Shown here: positions 46,117 through 53,894 of the stretch, piece by piece
How the letters are laid out: the number at the start of each line of letters is the position of its first letter
Position numbering within the stretch: position 1 is the first letter of the stretch
Assembly (NCBI GenBank): GCA_947165485.1
Contig: CAMVAP010000017.1
Location: forward strand, 1-57,473
DNA from: an uncultured Prevotellaceae bacterium
GTDB lineage: Bacteria; Bacteroidota; Bacteroidia; Bacteroidales; Muribaculaceae
Length of the DNA: 57,473 nt
Direction of reading: 5' to 3'
The notes under the pieces: model-generated
Database searches by the model: none
Told to the model about the DNA's origin: nothing
The model's input: the letters and a program-made list of their open reading frames with translations, nothing else
Position numbers and translations under genes: made by a program

Positions 46117-46170
46117 TGATATTACCATTGCTATCGGGCTTCCTGCCCTACCCCTTGCTTTAAGGGACTT

Positions 46171-46203
46171 CAAAGGTACTGCTTTTTTTTAAATAATTTG
46201 CAA
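46171..46203 (-). promoter_or_regulatory. Promoter of the dcw operon (rsmH onward)
   Basis: TACCTTTG (46171-46178, minus strand) with TTG 22 bp upstream (46201-46203) lies 54 bp before the rsmH start. The gene-free stretch 46117-46539 is AT-rich and shows no mraZ; it contains this promoter and that of lysA. Confidence 0.55.
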
Positions 46204-46449
46204 TTCCAAACCATAGAATTTACAATCAAAAAGTTATTTTTTATTAACAACCCCTGTTAATAACTCTAATGGCGTTATTCATCAAGTATTTATGACCCAG
46301 TTTACAAGTGCAAAAAATTTAAAATCGAGGTGCCTTCTCGGGACACGCAGGGCACCACCCCGTTGAGCGAAAAGGCTCAAAAAAAGGGCGTGACAAACGA
46401 TTTTAGCAGAATTTATGGATTATAAATATTTTTTTAATATATTTTTTTC

Positions 46450-46457
46450 TACTTTTG
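46450..46457 (+). promoter_or_regulatory. Putative -7 element of lysA
   Basis: TACTTTTG lies 82 bp upstream of the lysA start. A -33 element was not obvious in the AT-rich flank. Confidence 0.4.
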
Positions 46458-46539
46458 CCCCCGCAAGCAACGCCTCACAGGCATGAAATGGCCAAGATTA
46501 GCCACTACTCAAACAACCAAAGTTTAAAGATTAATCAAC

Positions 46540-47718
46540 ATGTATAACCGACTTTCAAGACATGGTTTTGCGATGGATGTCGTCAAGCAGACCGACACGC
46601 CTTTTTACTATTATGACATGGACATTTTGCGTCGAGCGCTTGACCAAATCAACCGCCAGGGAGAAGGGTTCCCGATGAAAGTTCACTATGCCGTCAAAGC
46701 CAACGGAAACCCAGTCATACTCAAAGAGATAGCAAGTCACGACTTAGGAGCCGATCTGGTGAGTGGCAACGAAATCGAAGCCGCTGTCCAAGCCGGATTT
46801 TCTCCCCAAGACATGACCTTCTCGGGCGTGGGAAAAACCGACTGGGAGATACGCACAGGATTGTCTTACGGCATCGGTTGCTTCAATGTGGAATCGGTGC
46901 CAGAGCTGGATGTCATCAACGAGATCGCCCATGAGATGGACACCATAGCCAACATCGCCTTCAGGGTCAATCCAGACATTGACGCACACACCCACAAGTA
47001 TATCACCACCGGCACAGCCGACAACAAATTTGGCATCAACATCGAGGTACTCGACCAGGTGATTGCCCAGGCCATGGAACTGACTCATGTCAACCTGCGT
47101 GGCCTGCATTTTCACATCGGCTCACAGATCACCACCATGCAGCCCTATCGCTTGCTGTGCCTGACCATCAACGACTTGCTGGACCACTATGACCAGCAGG
47201 GCATCCACTTTGAACTCATCAACGTGGGCGGTGGCCTGGGCATCGACTATGACCATCCCGATGAACATCCCCTACCCGATTTCAAGACCTATTTTGACAC
47301 CTTCAAGCACAGCCTGAACCTGAGAGCCGGTCAGACGTTGCACTTTGAATTGGGCCGCAGTATCGTTGCCGGTTGCGGGTCGCTCATCAGTCGAGTGGTG
47401 TTTGTCAAGGAAAGCCGCAACAAGAAGTTTGTCATCCTGGACGCGGGCATGACCGACCTCATCAGACCAGCCCTCTACGGTGCCCACCATGAGGTGCAAA
47501 ACCTCACAGCGGGAGATGACGGGCAAGCGCTACACCCCTATGACGTGGTAGGTCCCGTGTGCGAGTCCAGCGATGTTTTTGCCAGCGATTGCCTGCTGCC
47601 GCTCACCCGTCGCGGTGACCTCATCGCCATCCGCTCGGCGGGAGCCTACGGCGAGTCGATGGCATCTCGCTACAACATGCGCCGCCTGCCAGGCAGCATC
47701 TTTCACAACGGCAAGTAG
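46540..47718 (+). CDS. lysA: Diaminopimelate decarboxylase
   Basis: LysA decarboxylates meso-diaminopimelate to lysine, the last step of the pathway. The 392-residue fold-type III PLP enzyme has the lysine motif VHYAVKANGNP (PLP Schiff base), GLHFHIGSQI, the glycine-rich NVGGGLGIDY phosphate loop, and the C-terminal PVCESSDVFASD with the catalytic Cys. It has usual length and all key residues. It competes with peptidoglycan synthesis for the product of dapF. A REP-like hairpin lies 42 bp after the stop. Confidence 0.95.
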   Translation: MYNRLSRHGFAMDVVKQTDTPFYYYDMDILRRALDQINRQGEGFPMKVHYAVKANGNPVILKEIASHDLGADLVSGNEIEAAVQAGFSPQDMTFSGVGKTDWEIRTGLSYGIGCFNVESVPELDVINEIAHEMDTIANIAFRVNPDIDAHTHKYITTGTADNKFGINIEVLDQVIAQAMELTHVNLRGLHFHIGSQITTMQPYRLLCLTINDLLDHYDQQGIHFELINVGGGLGIDYDHPDEHPLPDFKTYFDTFKHSLNLRAGQTLHFELGRSIVAGCGSLISRVVFVKESRNKKFVILDAGMTDLIRPALYGAHHEVQNLTAGDDGQALHPYDVVGPVCESSDVFASDCLLPLTRRGDLIAIRSAGAYGESMASRYNMRRLPGSIFHNGK

Positions 47719-47759
47719 CGACAAGAACCAGCCACCACGGTTAAAGCCACATCAACATG

Positions 47760-47801
47760 AAGGAGCTTTTATAGTGGTTTGAGCCACCCTAGAAACTCCT
47801 T
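47760..47801. repeat. REP-like hairpin, family B copy 2, after lysA
   Basis: AAGGAGCTTTTATAGTGG and CCACCCTAGAAACTCCTT form an imperfect 18-bp stem with loop TTTGAG. It shares the core TTTCTA...GTGG...CCAC with the hairpin at 30759-30796. The remaining spacer up to 48001 holds AT-rich sequence and a regulator promoter. Confidence 0.55.
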
Positions 47802-47968
47802 AATGATATTATTATATATTGTGTCATCATCATTTCTATGGAGTGTGGCCATGACGGCAGCCGAGCTCAAACAGTTTATTCTACTAATATTCAATCACTT
47901 AACTGATTGCTACTAAAAAAATCGAAAAAAAAATCACCGAAATCTATAGCGACATCAAAAAAAAGAAC

Positions 47969-47976
47969 TACATTTG
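47969..47976 (+). promoter_or_regulatory. Putative -7 element of the Lrp/AsnC-type gene
   Basis: TACATTTG is 25 bp before the start codon; the -33 region is AT-rich without a clear TTG. Confidence 0.4.
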
Positions 47977-48001
47977 CAAATAGTTACAAAATAGTATTCT
48001 C

Positions 48002-48466
48002 ATGGAAAAAATTGACACATTAGACAAGAAAATTCTTGAGATTGTAATGAATAACGCACGCATCCCTAGCAAAGATGTCGCTCAGGTATGCGGCGTTTCT
48101 CGTGCCGCAGTGCATCAGCGCATCCAGCGCCTGATTGATGATGGAGTGATCACTGGCTCGGGGTACAAAGTCAACCCCAAGCTGCTGGGTTACTCCACAT
48201 GCACTTTTATCGGATTGACACTTGAGCGCGGCTCCATGTACCGCACTGTTGTGCCTGAGCTCCTCAAAATCAAGGAGGTGGTCGAGTGCCACTTCACCAC
48301 TGGTCACTACACCATGATGATCAAGGTGTATGCCCGAGACAACGAGCACCTCATGTCCCTGGTCAACGACCGCATCCAGCACATTGAGGGTGTTGCCGCG
48401 ACCGAGACGCTCATCTCACTGGAGCAGAGTATCAGCCGCACGTTGCCCATCTACTATGATGAGTGA
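48002..48466 (+). CDS. Lrp/AsnC family transcriptional regulator
   Basis: The 154-residue protein has the N-terminal helix-turn-helix of the family (LDKKILEIVMNNARIPSKDVAQVCGVSRAAVHQRIQRL) and the C-terminal RAM domain (GSMYRTVVPELLKIKEVVECHFTTGHYTMMIKVYARD), which binds amino acids and forms oligomers. Such proteins control amino-acid metabolism or related transport. The effector and targets cannot be deduced. It lies alone between lysA and manC with its own promoter, so regulation of lysA is possible but only by inference. Confidence 0.9.
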   Translation: MEKIDTLDKKILEIVMNNARIPSKDVAQVCGVSRAAVHQRIQRLIDDGVITGSGYKVNPKLLGYSTCTFIGLTLERGSMYRTVVPELLKIKEVVECHFTTGHYTMMIKVYARDNEHLMSLVNDRIQHIEGVAATETLISLEQSISRTLPIYYDE

Positions 48467-48573
48467 CCGCACCCCACAACAATCGTCCATGAACACGCTC
48501 GATAAATGATAGTATCGGGCGCGTTGCGTCATATTATTCACCTAGCGAAAAGCACTTAATCAGTTTTTATTTG

Positions 48574-48581
48574 TATCTTTG
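48574..48581 (+). promoter_or_regulatory. Putative -7 element of manC
   Basis: TATCTTTG lies 47 bp before the manC start. A clear -33 TTG is not in place. Confidence 0.45.
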
Positions 48582-48628
48582 CGCCCTAACGCAAAACATT
48601 GTCATGACTAACCAAAAAGATTATAAAC

Positions 48629-49708
48629 ATGGATAACAACCGATACTGTGTCATCATGTGCGGTGGCGTGGGGAGCCGTTTCTGGCCGTTCAGCAAATCG
48701 GAACGCCCCAAGCAATTCATCGATTTCTTTGGCACTGGACGTAGCTTGTTGCAGATGGCCTTTGACCGCTTGAGCGGCATTGTCCCCATCGATAACATCA
48801 TCCTGCTCACCAATGAGAGCTACGAGCCCCTGATCAAGGAGCAACTTCCCGAAATCAAAGCACATCAAATTCTGCTCGAACCTGTGCGCCGCAACACGGC
48901 ACCGTGCATAGCATGGGCTGCCCACCACATCAAAGCCATCAACCCTGACGCCCAGATGATGGTCGCCCCGAGTGACCACTTGATCATCAATGTCGATCAA
49001 TTCAGGCAGAGCGTGGTAAAGGCCTTTGAGTTTATCGAGAACCACGATGCGCTGGTAACGATGGGAATCAAGCCCAGCCGCCCCGAGACAGGCTATGGAT
49101 ACATCCAGGTGGGTGAGCACGTCGAGGGCAACTTCTCATCGGTCAAGACATTCACCGAGAAACCTAACGAGGATTTAGCACGTGTGTTCATCAAGTCGGG
49201 CGAATTCTTCTGGAACTCGGGCATGTTCTTCTGGAGCGCCGACAGCATCATCCAGGCTCTTAACACCCATGCATCGGAGGTAAATGACATCTTTGAGAAC
49301 GGGCAGCAATACTATGGCACCGAGCAAGAGATGGAATACATCAACACCCATTTTGCGGCCTGTCCGAGCATCAGTATCGACTTTGCCGTAATGGAGAAGG
49401 CGCCCAATGTGTATGTCGAGACCGTTGATTTTGGATGGAACGACCTGGGCACCTGGAGGTCACTCTACGACTACTCGCCCAAGAACAAGGACGGCAACGT
49501 CACCCAGAACTGCAAGGCACTCATGTTCAACAGCCACAACAACATTGTAGCTGTCAAGGGAGATAAACTGGTCGTGGCATCAGGACTAGAAGGCTTTATC
49601 GTGGCCGATGTTGACGATGCGCTGCTCATTGTTCCCCTCGACGAGGAGCAGAAGATCAAGCAATATGTCAACGACGTGAAATCCAAGTTTGGTGATAAAT
49701 ACCTCTGA
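48629..49708 (+). CDS. manC: Mannose-1-phosphate guanylyltransferase (GDP)
   Basis: The enzyme makes GDP-mannose from mannose-1-phosphate and GTP, a precursor of surface glycans. The 359-residue protein has the nucleotidyltransferase signature MCGGVGSRFWPFSKSERPKQF at the N-terminus, a MVAPSDHLI metal-binding motif, a TFTEKPN motif and a FGWNDLGTW motif. It lacks the fused phosphomannose isomerase domain of the bifunctional type, ending after the C-terminal beta-helix region. A hairpin terminator follows, shared with the convergent ssb gene. Confidence 0.92.
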   Translation: MDNNRYCVIMCGGVGSRFWPFSKSERPKQFIDFFGTGRSLLQMAFDRLSGIVPIDNIILLTNESYEPLIKEQLPEIKAHQILLEPVRRNTAPCIAWAAHHIKAINPDAQMMVAPSDHLIINVDQFRQSVVKAFEFIENHDALVTMGIKPSRPETGYGYIQVGEHVEGNFSSVKTFTEKPNEDLARVFIKSGEFFWNSGMFFWSADSIIQALNTHASEVNDIFENGQQYYGTEQEMEYINTHFAACPSISIDFAVMEKAPNVYVETVDFGWNDLGTWRSLYDYSPKNKDGNVTQNCKALMFNSHNNIVAVKGDKLVVASGLEGFIVADVDDALLIVPLDEEQKIKQYVNDVKSKFGDKYL

Positions 49709-49736
49709 CCAATCCATTCACTCCTCACCCTAACAA

Positions 49737-49773
49737 TCACGGGACTCCTGCCACAACGGCAAGGGTCCCGTGA
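49737..49773. terminator. Bidirectional terminator between manC and ssb
   Basis: TCACGGGACTCCTGCC and GGCAAGGGTCCCGTGA form a 16-bp stem with two mismatches and loop ACAAC, placed between two convergent genes. Confidence 0.6.
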
Positions 49774-49803
49774 TACTATTTCATGCTAACGACAACCCGG
49801 TTG

Positions 49804-50247
49804 TCAAAAGGGAGGATTGTTGTTGGGTTGCTGCTGGGCAGCGTTGGGATTGGCATTGCCTGCCGGTTGAGCGGGACGGGCAGTGGGTTGCTGCTGACCA
49901 GGAGCCGCTGCGGTGGGACGTGCCAGCAATTCAAAGCTGTCCACATAGATCTCGGTGGTGTAGCGCTTCACTTGGTTGCGGTCTTCCCAGGCGCGGGTGC
50001 GCAGACGTCCTTCGAGATAGATTTGTGTGCCCTTGCGGATGTAACGCTCAGCCACCTCGGCATTTTTGCCCCACATCACGATATTGTGCCACTCGGTGCG
50101 TTCAGGCACCTGCACACCATTAGCGTTGGTATAGGCGCGGTCGGTAGTAGCTAGGGTAAACGATGCTACGGGCTGATTCTGTGCAACGTAACGCACATCC
50201 GGGTCTCGGCCCACACGGCCCAAAAGAATGACTTTATTGACTGACAT
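49804..50247 (-). CDS. ssb: Single-stranded DNA-binding protein
   Basis: Ssb coats single-stranded DNA and recruits repair and replication proteins. The 147-residue protein has the OB-fold start MSVNKVILLGRVGRDPDVRY, TEWHNIVMWGKNAEVAERYI and QIYLEGRLRTRAW, all typical. The C-terminal tail is Gln/Pro/Asn-rich and ends PNNNPPF. The usual acidic tip (such as DDLPF) is not present, since Asn replaces all Asp positions. In other bacteria that tip docks partner proteins, so this copy may behave differently. A second Ssb elsewhere cannot be excluded. Confidence 0.93.
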   Translation of the reverse strand: MSVNKVILLGRVGRDPDVRYVAQNQPVASFTLATTDRAYTNANGVQVPERTEWHNIVMWGKNAEVAERYIRKGTQIYLEGRLRTRAWEDRNQVKRYTTEIYVDSFELLARPTAAAPGQQQPTARPAQPAGNANPNAAQQQPNNNPPF

Positions 50248-50302
50248 GACTTAATATAATATGTTGTATTGAGTGTTAGTGGTTTTGTTAGTGGTTCACA
50301 TT

Positions 50303-51259
50303 TCAACATCCAGTGCCCTTCAACGCCAGACCTGCCCGCTCGTGCATTCCAAACATCAGGTTCATCACATGAACAGCGCTACCGGCGCTGCCCTTGAGCA
50401 AGGTGTCGGCAACGGCTTGAACAGTGATCAGCCCTGTGCTGTCGTCCTTGTCAAGTCTAATCAGGCACTTATTGGTATTCTCGACATCGGCAGTAACAAT
50501 GGGACGGTCAACTAGGAACACGAAGTTGTGGTCGCTGTAATAGTGGTCGTAAAGTTGCCTGATCATCTCGCTGTCAACACTGGTCCTGAAGCGAGCGTCA
50601 ACAGCAAGGGTGCGTCGCTCGGCAAGAGGAGAGATGGTCAATTTCACATCCTGGTCAAAACTCGACTGGCACCGTTTCAAGTTCAGCACCACTTCCTGCT
50701 GCTGGAGTGCGGCCCATGCGTCGATGTCCAGACCGTCGATGGTCTTGCCCTGTTCAGGAAAAGCCGTTTCACCCATTGCGACACGCAACTCAATCGGGCT
50801 ATTGAGCAGGAGGTTGCGAGCCATGGGCAATAAGGCGAGCAACGACACCATAGCAGCATTGCCAGGCACCGTTGCGCGCATTGTATCGTGCACGAGATTG
50901 CGTCGTTGCATCTCGGACAACCCGTATTTCCATGATTGATGCTGGTCATCATCCAGGTTATGGCAGCCGCTCAGGTCGATGATATGTGTATCATCGTTGA
51001 GCCGCAACGTCTCAAGTGTGGCAGCACATTGATCGCGGTGGCCACATGTGAAAACCACGTCCACGTTGCCCAACTCGCCCTCGGGGTTGATCATCAACCC
51101 ACACTCACCCACGATACCCGGCACCACCTCGTCGAGGCGCACACTACCCACACTGGTAGCTTTCACCCACATCAAGTCCACATCAGGATGGTTGATGAGA
51201 ATGCGTACCAGTTCGGCGCCACGCAGGTTGTCACATCCGGCTATACCTACTTTAACCAT
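50303..51259 (-). CDS. argC: ArgC-like protein lacking the catalytic cysteine
   Basis: ArgC (N-acetyl-gamma-glutamyl-phosphate reductase) reduces acyl phosphate to semialdehyde in arginine synthesis. The 318-residue protein matches the family in length, in GIAGCDNLRGAELVRILINHPDVDL at the N-terminus, HIIDLSGCHNL, and KYGLSEMQRR just before the active site. Where the family has PGCYPTA, with the thiol Cys that forms the covalent intermediate, it reads VPGNAAM: Asn134 replaces Cys. The following His-containing RHRH-type motif is also gone (LKRCQSSF here). The sequence is otherwise undamaged. It may be a pseudoenzyme or use another residue. It lies 28 bp downstream of argR, as in typical Bacteroidales arginine operons, but no other arginine genes follow. 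Confidence 0.78.
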   Translation of the reverse strand: MVKVGIAGCDNLRGAELVRILINHPDVDLMWVKATSVGSVRLDEVVPGIVGECGLMINPEGELGNVDVVFTCGHRDQCAATLETLRLNDDTHIIDLSGCHNLDDDQHQSWKYGLSEMQRRNLVHDTMRATVPGNAAMVSLLALLPMARNLLLNSPIELRVAMGETAFPEQGKTIDGLDIDAWAALQQQEVVLNLKRCQSSFDQDVKLTISPLAERRTLAVDARFRTSVDSEMIRQLYDHYYSDHNFVFLVDRPIVTADVENTNKCLIRLDKDDSTGLITVQAVADTLLKGSAGSAVHVMNLMFGMHERAGLALKGTGC

Positions 51260-51287
51260 TCACTTACAAGAGGAGAATGGATGAGTC

Positions 51288-51812
51288 TTAGCTCTTAGGC
51301 ATAAATTGGTCAAACACCGCACGAGCCTGATCCCGCGTCACACCCTCGGCAAGGATAGCGACTACAGTGTCGGCACCAGCGATAGTGCCCAGCACCTCGG
51401 GAGGACGGCTCATGTCGATATCATAGGCCAGACCGGGAGCATATCCATTACGGGTCTTGATGACCGCAATGTTGCCCGAGAAGGACACCGACACCATCCC
51501 CACCTGCTTGGGAGCATGGGTATCGGTCTGGCGCATACTCAGCAACCTGTCCTGCAGCTGGTTGCTGTCGGGGATGATATACATGTAGGTGTTACGATCG
51601 GTAGCGACCTTGGAGATTTTCAACGCCTTGAGGTCACGGGACAAGGTTGCTTGAGTCACATTGATATTGTGCTCACGCAACATGTCTGCCAACTCGCTTT
51701 GGCTGCCGATGCAATTTGTCTTGATCAAGTCAGTGATCAATTGTAAGCGGTCACGTTTTCTTTTCACGAGTACTTTCTTTTTTCTTGGTTTCTTTGTTAA
51801 TGTTGTTTCCAT
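51288..51812 (-). CDS. argR: Arginine repressor ArgR
   Basis: ArgR binds operators of arginine genes, with arginine as corepressor. The 174-residue protein begins with a basic extension (residues 8-20). The winged helix follows (GSQSELADMLREHNINVTQATLSRDLK) and then the C-terminal oligomerisation and arginine-binding domain. The family motif GTIAGDDT reads GTIAGADT here: Ala147 replaces the first Asp, and Asp148 remains. In E. coli both Asp residues contact arginine, so sensing may be altered. It has its own promoter and is probably co-transcribed with the ArgC-like gene. Confidence 0.88.
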   Translation of the reverse strand: METTLTKKPRKKKVLVKRKRDRLQLITDLIKTNCIGSQSELADMLREHNINVTQATLSRDLKALKISKVATDRNTYMYIIPDSNQLQDRLLSMRQTDTHAPKQVGMVSVSFSGNIAVIKTRNGYAPGLAYDIDMSRPPEVLGTIAGADTVVAILAEGVTRDQARAVFDQFMPKS

Positions 51813-51846
51813 TTTGAACTATATACTTAAATGCTGGTTTGAGATG

Positions 51847-51877
51847 CAAAGATATATACAATTGGCCAAAGCACCAA
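51847..51877 (-). promoter_or_regulatory. Promoter of argR-argC
   Basis: TATCTTTG (51847-51854, minus strand) and TTG (51875-51877) are spaced 20 bp apart, 35 bp before argR. An inverted motif ATGAAAATTCAT at 51899-51910 lies upstream and loosely resembles an ARG-box half-site pair with a shortened spacer, so autoregulation is conceivable. Confidence 0.5.
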
Positions 51878-51974
51878 CATATTTATTGATTTTTTTTGAT
51901 GAAAATTCATAATTCGCCTTTTTTCTCGACATTATTCATTATAATTGGTAAACCTTATTTATGACACATTATAT

Positions 51975-52005
51975 AAATAAAAGGATCCACTGTCAAGGTG
52001 GACCC
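51975..52005 (-). terminator. Intrinsic terminator of the patatin-like gene
   Basis: On the minus strand GGGTCCAC and GTGGATCC pair around the loop CTTGACA, followed by TTTTATTT. It lies about 50 bp past the stop codon. Confidence 0.55.
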
Positions 52006-52056
52006 ATTTCATATTAATACAATAAAGAGGTTACATGCATGAACCGTAGCACGAAA

Positions 52057-53691
52057 TCAAGGACGACTGGACTGGGGCACCATCCAGAGGGGGTCCTGCT
52101 TGAATCGTTTCCAAGCCGCAAGGAGTTGCGGCTTGCAGGCGATGAGTAGATTGTCGGCAGGTGTGAGCGCATCCGGAGTCTGTTGCAGCCTGTGGATCTG
52201 TACCAGCAGGTTGAAGCACACCGTGTACTGCCCGGCTGCAAGCAGGTTGTGCGGCATCTTATCCCGTTTCTCGGCTTCAGTAAACCACAATGTGGCACCC
52301 ATGCCAGCAGCTTTGTTGGTCGTCTCCTGCATCGCCTCACTGGGAGCCAGCTCCTCGGGGATGATTCCATTCTTGACGTTACTCATCCACGTTTGTTTCT
52401 TGTTATTGCCCAGTTCATAGATGGTGCTGCTCACGGCCCGGCTGCGGTAGATCGGGTCCTCAAAAATGGATTTATAATTCATCTGACGCAAGCGCTTGAG
52501 GAAAACCTCACTGCTCATCATGATGACCGACTTGGCCCGGTTCATCAGCAAGGCCTCGATTGTGGCAAACTTCATGTGGCTGATAAATGCGGCCCTATCG
52601 CCGACAAATGTCTTGCGGATGGCACCAAACATTTTACACTTCAACAAGGCTCCTGCAGCGTTCAGCAAGGTGACAATGACCAGGATGACGGTCAACACGC
52701 CCAGCCAGAAACTGTTGCCCACCAACAGCGCAATGACAAACAGCAACATCACGATGGCCTCGCCGACGAGCCCGTAAGTGCACAACCGGCCAATGGTGAG
52801 CTTCCCAATGCTATTGGGCATCAATTGCTCCATGGGCCGGAAACCGTCATTCATAGTCGGGCTGGAAACATCACTGACAATGATCAAATCCAGTGCAGGC
52901 CTGGTGTCGTCACCAGCGTTGTCATCCTTGCGGTACTTGCGCATACGATCATCGGCAAGCAAGAGCGGGTCTATACCCTGATTATCCACCACGCCACCAT
53001 CCATGATGCCAAAACGGTGCTTGATGCCCGGGGCTATCTCTGGGTTCTGCGATACCCTGAAGTCATCGGGGAACATCATCGGCTCAAAACCGCTGGGGAA
53101 GCAGGATGAGCACGCCATCGCCTCACCCAGTGTGATATACTTGACCACACTGCGGCTGATGACGTTTTTCCCGTTACCGAACACTCCATAGCTCTCCTTG
53201 CCACCATCCAGCATTTGGGCCTCGGTCAAGCGGAATCGGAAAGGTAAGGCGTTGTCAAAGTCGGTCGCGAGGGCAGTATAGTCCTTGACAGGTACCTTGT
53301 CAAAGTTATCGATGATGTCGCCCATCGTCGCGTTGCCAAAGAGGTGGTTGTCATAGATCTCGGCCATGATCTTGATGCTGGACGCTTCACGATTGGCCTT
53401 CTCATCGCTCAGGCGCTGGAAGGCCATTCCCATCAAGTCGTCGTTGCACAGGAAGTCAAACAGCTCCTTGACCATGTCATCGACACTCTTGCCCTGTGCC
53501 CGCGTGAGCATATATTTCAATGCCGGTATCGAACCGCCCGAGACCGACGTGAGAACCCTCACGCAATCCAGCAACGTGCGCCCGTCATCGAGCTTGATGT
53601 AATTCAAGAACGAGAGTACACCCAGGTCAAATGTGGCAGCCCGATAACCACCGCCCGAAAAAGTTAATCCGATATTCAAGTCTGTTGCCAT
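52057..53691 (-). CDS. Patatin-like phospholipase with membrane segments
   Basis: The 544-residue protein has a patatin domain: oxyanion-hole glycines SGGGYRAA (residues 12-19), nucleophile motif TSVSGGS (Ser51) and the dyad motif MDGGVVDNQG with catalytic Asp around residue 231. These suggest hydrolysis of phospholipid acyl esters. Two hydrophobic segments follow (about residues 305-350, VMLLFVIALLVGNSFWLGVL and VTLLNAAGALL region), so the enzyme is probably membrane-anchored. The C-terminal 190 residues are of unknown function. There is no neighbouring cyclic-nucleotide synthase, so this is not visibly a CBASS effector. Its own promoter lies just outside the group II intron. Confidence 0.8.
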   Translation of the reverse strand: MATDLNIGLTFSGGGYRAATFDLGVLSFLNYIKLDDGRTLLDCVRVLTSVSGGSIPALKYMLTRAQGKSVDDMVKELFDFLCNDDLMGMAFQRLSDEKANREASSIKIMAEIYDNHLFGNATMGDIIDNFDKVPVKDYTALATDFDNALPFRFRLTEAQMLDGGKESYGVFGNGKNVISRSVVKYITLGEAMACSSCFPSGFEPMMFPDDFRVSQNPEIAPGIKHRFGIMDGGVVDNQGIDPLLLADDRMRKYRKDDNAGDDTRPALDLIIVSDVSSPTMNDGFRPMEQLMPNSIGKLTIGRLCTYGLVGEAIVMLLFVIALLVGNSFWLGVLTVILVIVTLLNAAGALLKCKMFGAIRKTFVGDRAAFISHMKFATIEALLMNRAKSVIMMSSEVFLKRLRQMNYKSIFEDPIYRSRAVSSTIYELGNNKKQTWMSNVKNGIIPEELAPSEAMQETTNKAAGMGATLWFTEAEKRDKMPHNLLAAGQYTVCFNLLVQIHRLQQTPDALTPADNLLIACKPQLLAAWKRFKQDPLWMVPQSSRP

Positions 53692-53758
53692 ATCATCCAG
53701 TTTTTTTTACATATCTCAGTTTCGCAAGCAGGTAACTTGCTCACTGATTACTGAATCA

Positions 53759-53789
53759 CAAAGGTACCCTTTTTTATCGAAACCAGCAA
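53759..53789 (-). promoter_or_regulatory. Promoter of the patatin-like gene
   Basis: TACCTTTG (53759-53766, minus strand) and TTG (53787-53789) are 20 bp apart. It lies between the 3' end of the intron and the gene. Confidence 0.5.
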
Positions 53790-53823
53790 GCGCGTGTGCT
53801 ATTTTGGATAATCGAGTAGGTCG

Positions 53824-53862
53824 GGGAGCGAGAGTTTTGGCTTTCGCTCCCTTTCCTCTCAC
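53824..53862 (-). ncRNA. Group II intron domain VI
   Basis: The minus strand forms a hairpin with arms GGGAGCGAAAGCC and the complementary CTCTCGCTCCC (53824-53851), followed by the 3' splice-site motif. It should carry the branch-point A. Confidence 0.5.
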
Positions 53863-53894
53863 ACCACCGTACGTGCCGTTCGGCATACGGCGGT
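53863..53894 (-). ncRNA. Group II intron domain V
   Basis: The 32-nt hairpin ACCGCCGTATGCCG-AACG-GCACGTACGGTGGT is the highly conserved catalytic domain V (compare the common GCCGTATG...CACGTACGGT pattern). It starts right at the maturase stop codon. Confidence 0.8.

Noticed and set aside
52057-53691. A CBASS phospholipase effector
   Set aside because: No cyclic-nucleotide synthase or accessory genes lie next to it; only the intron, argR and a surface-protein gene are near.
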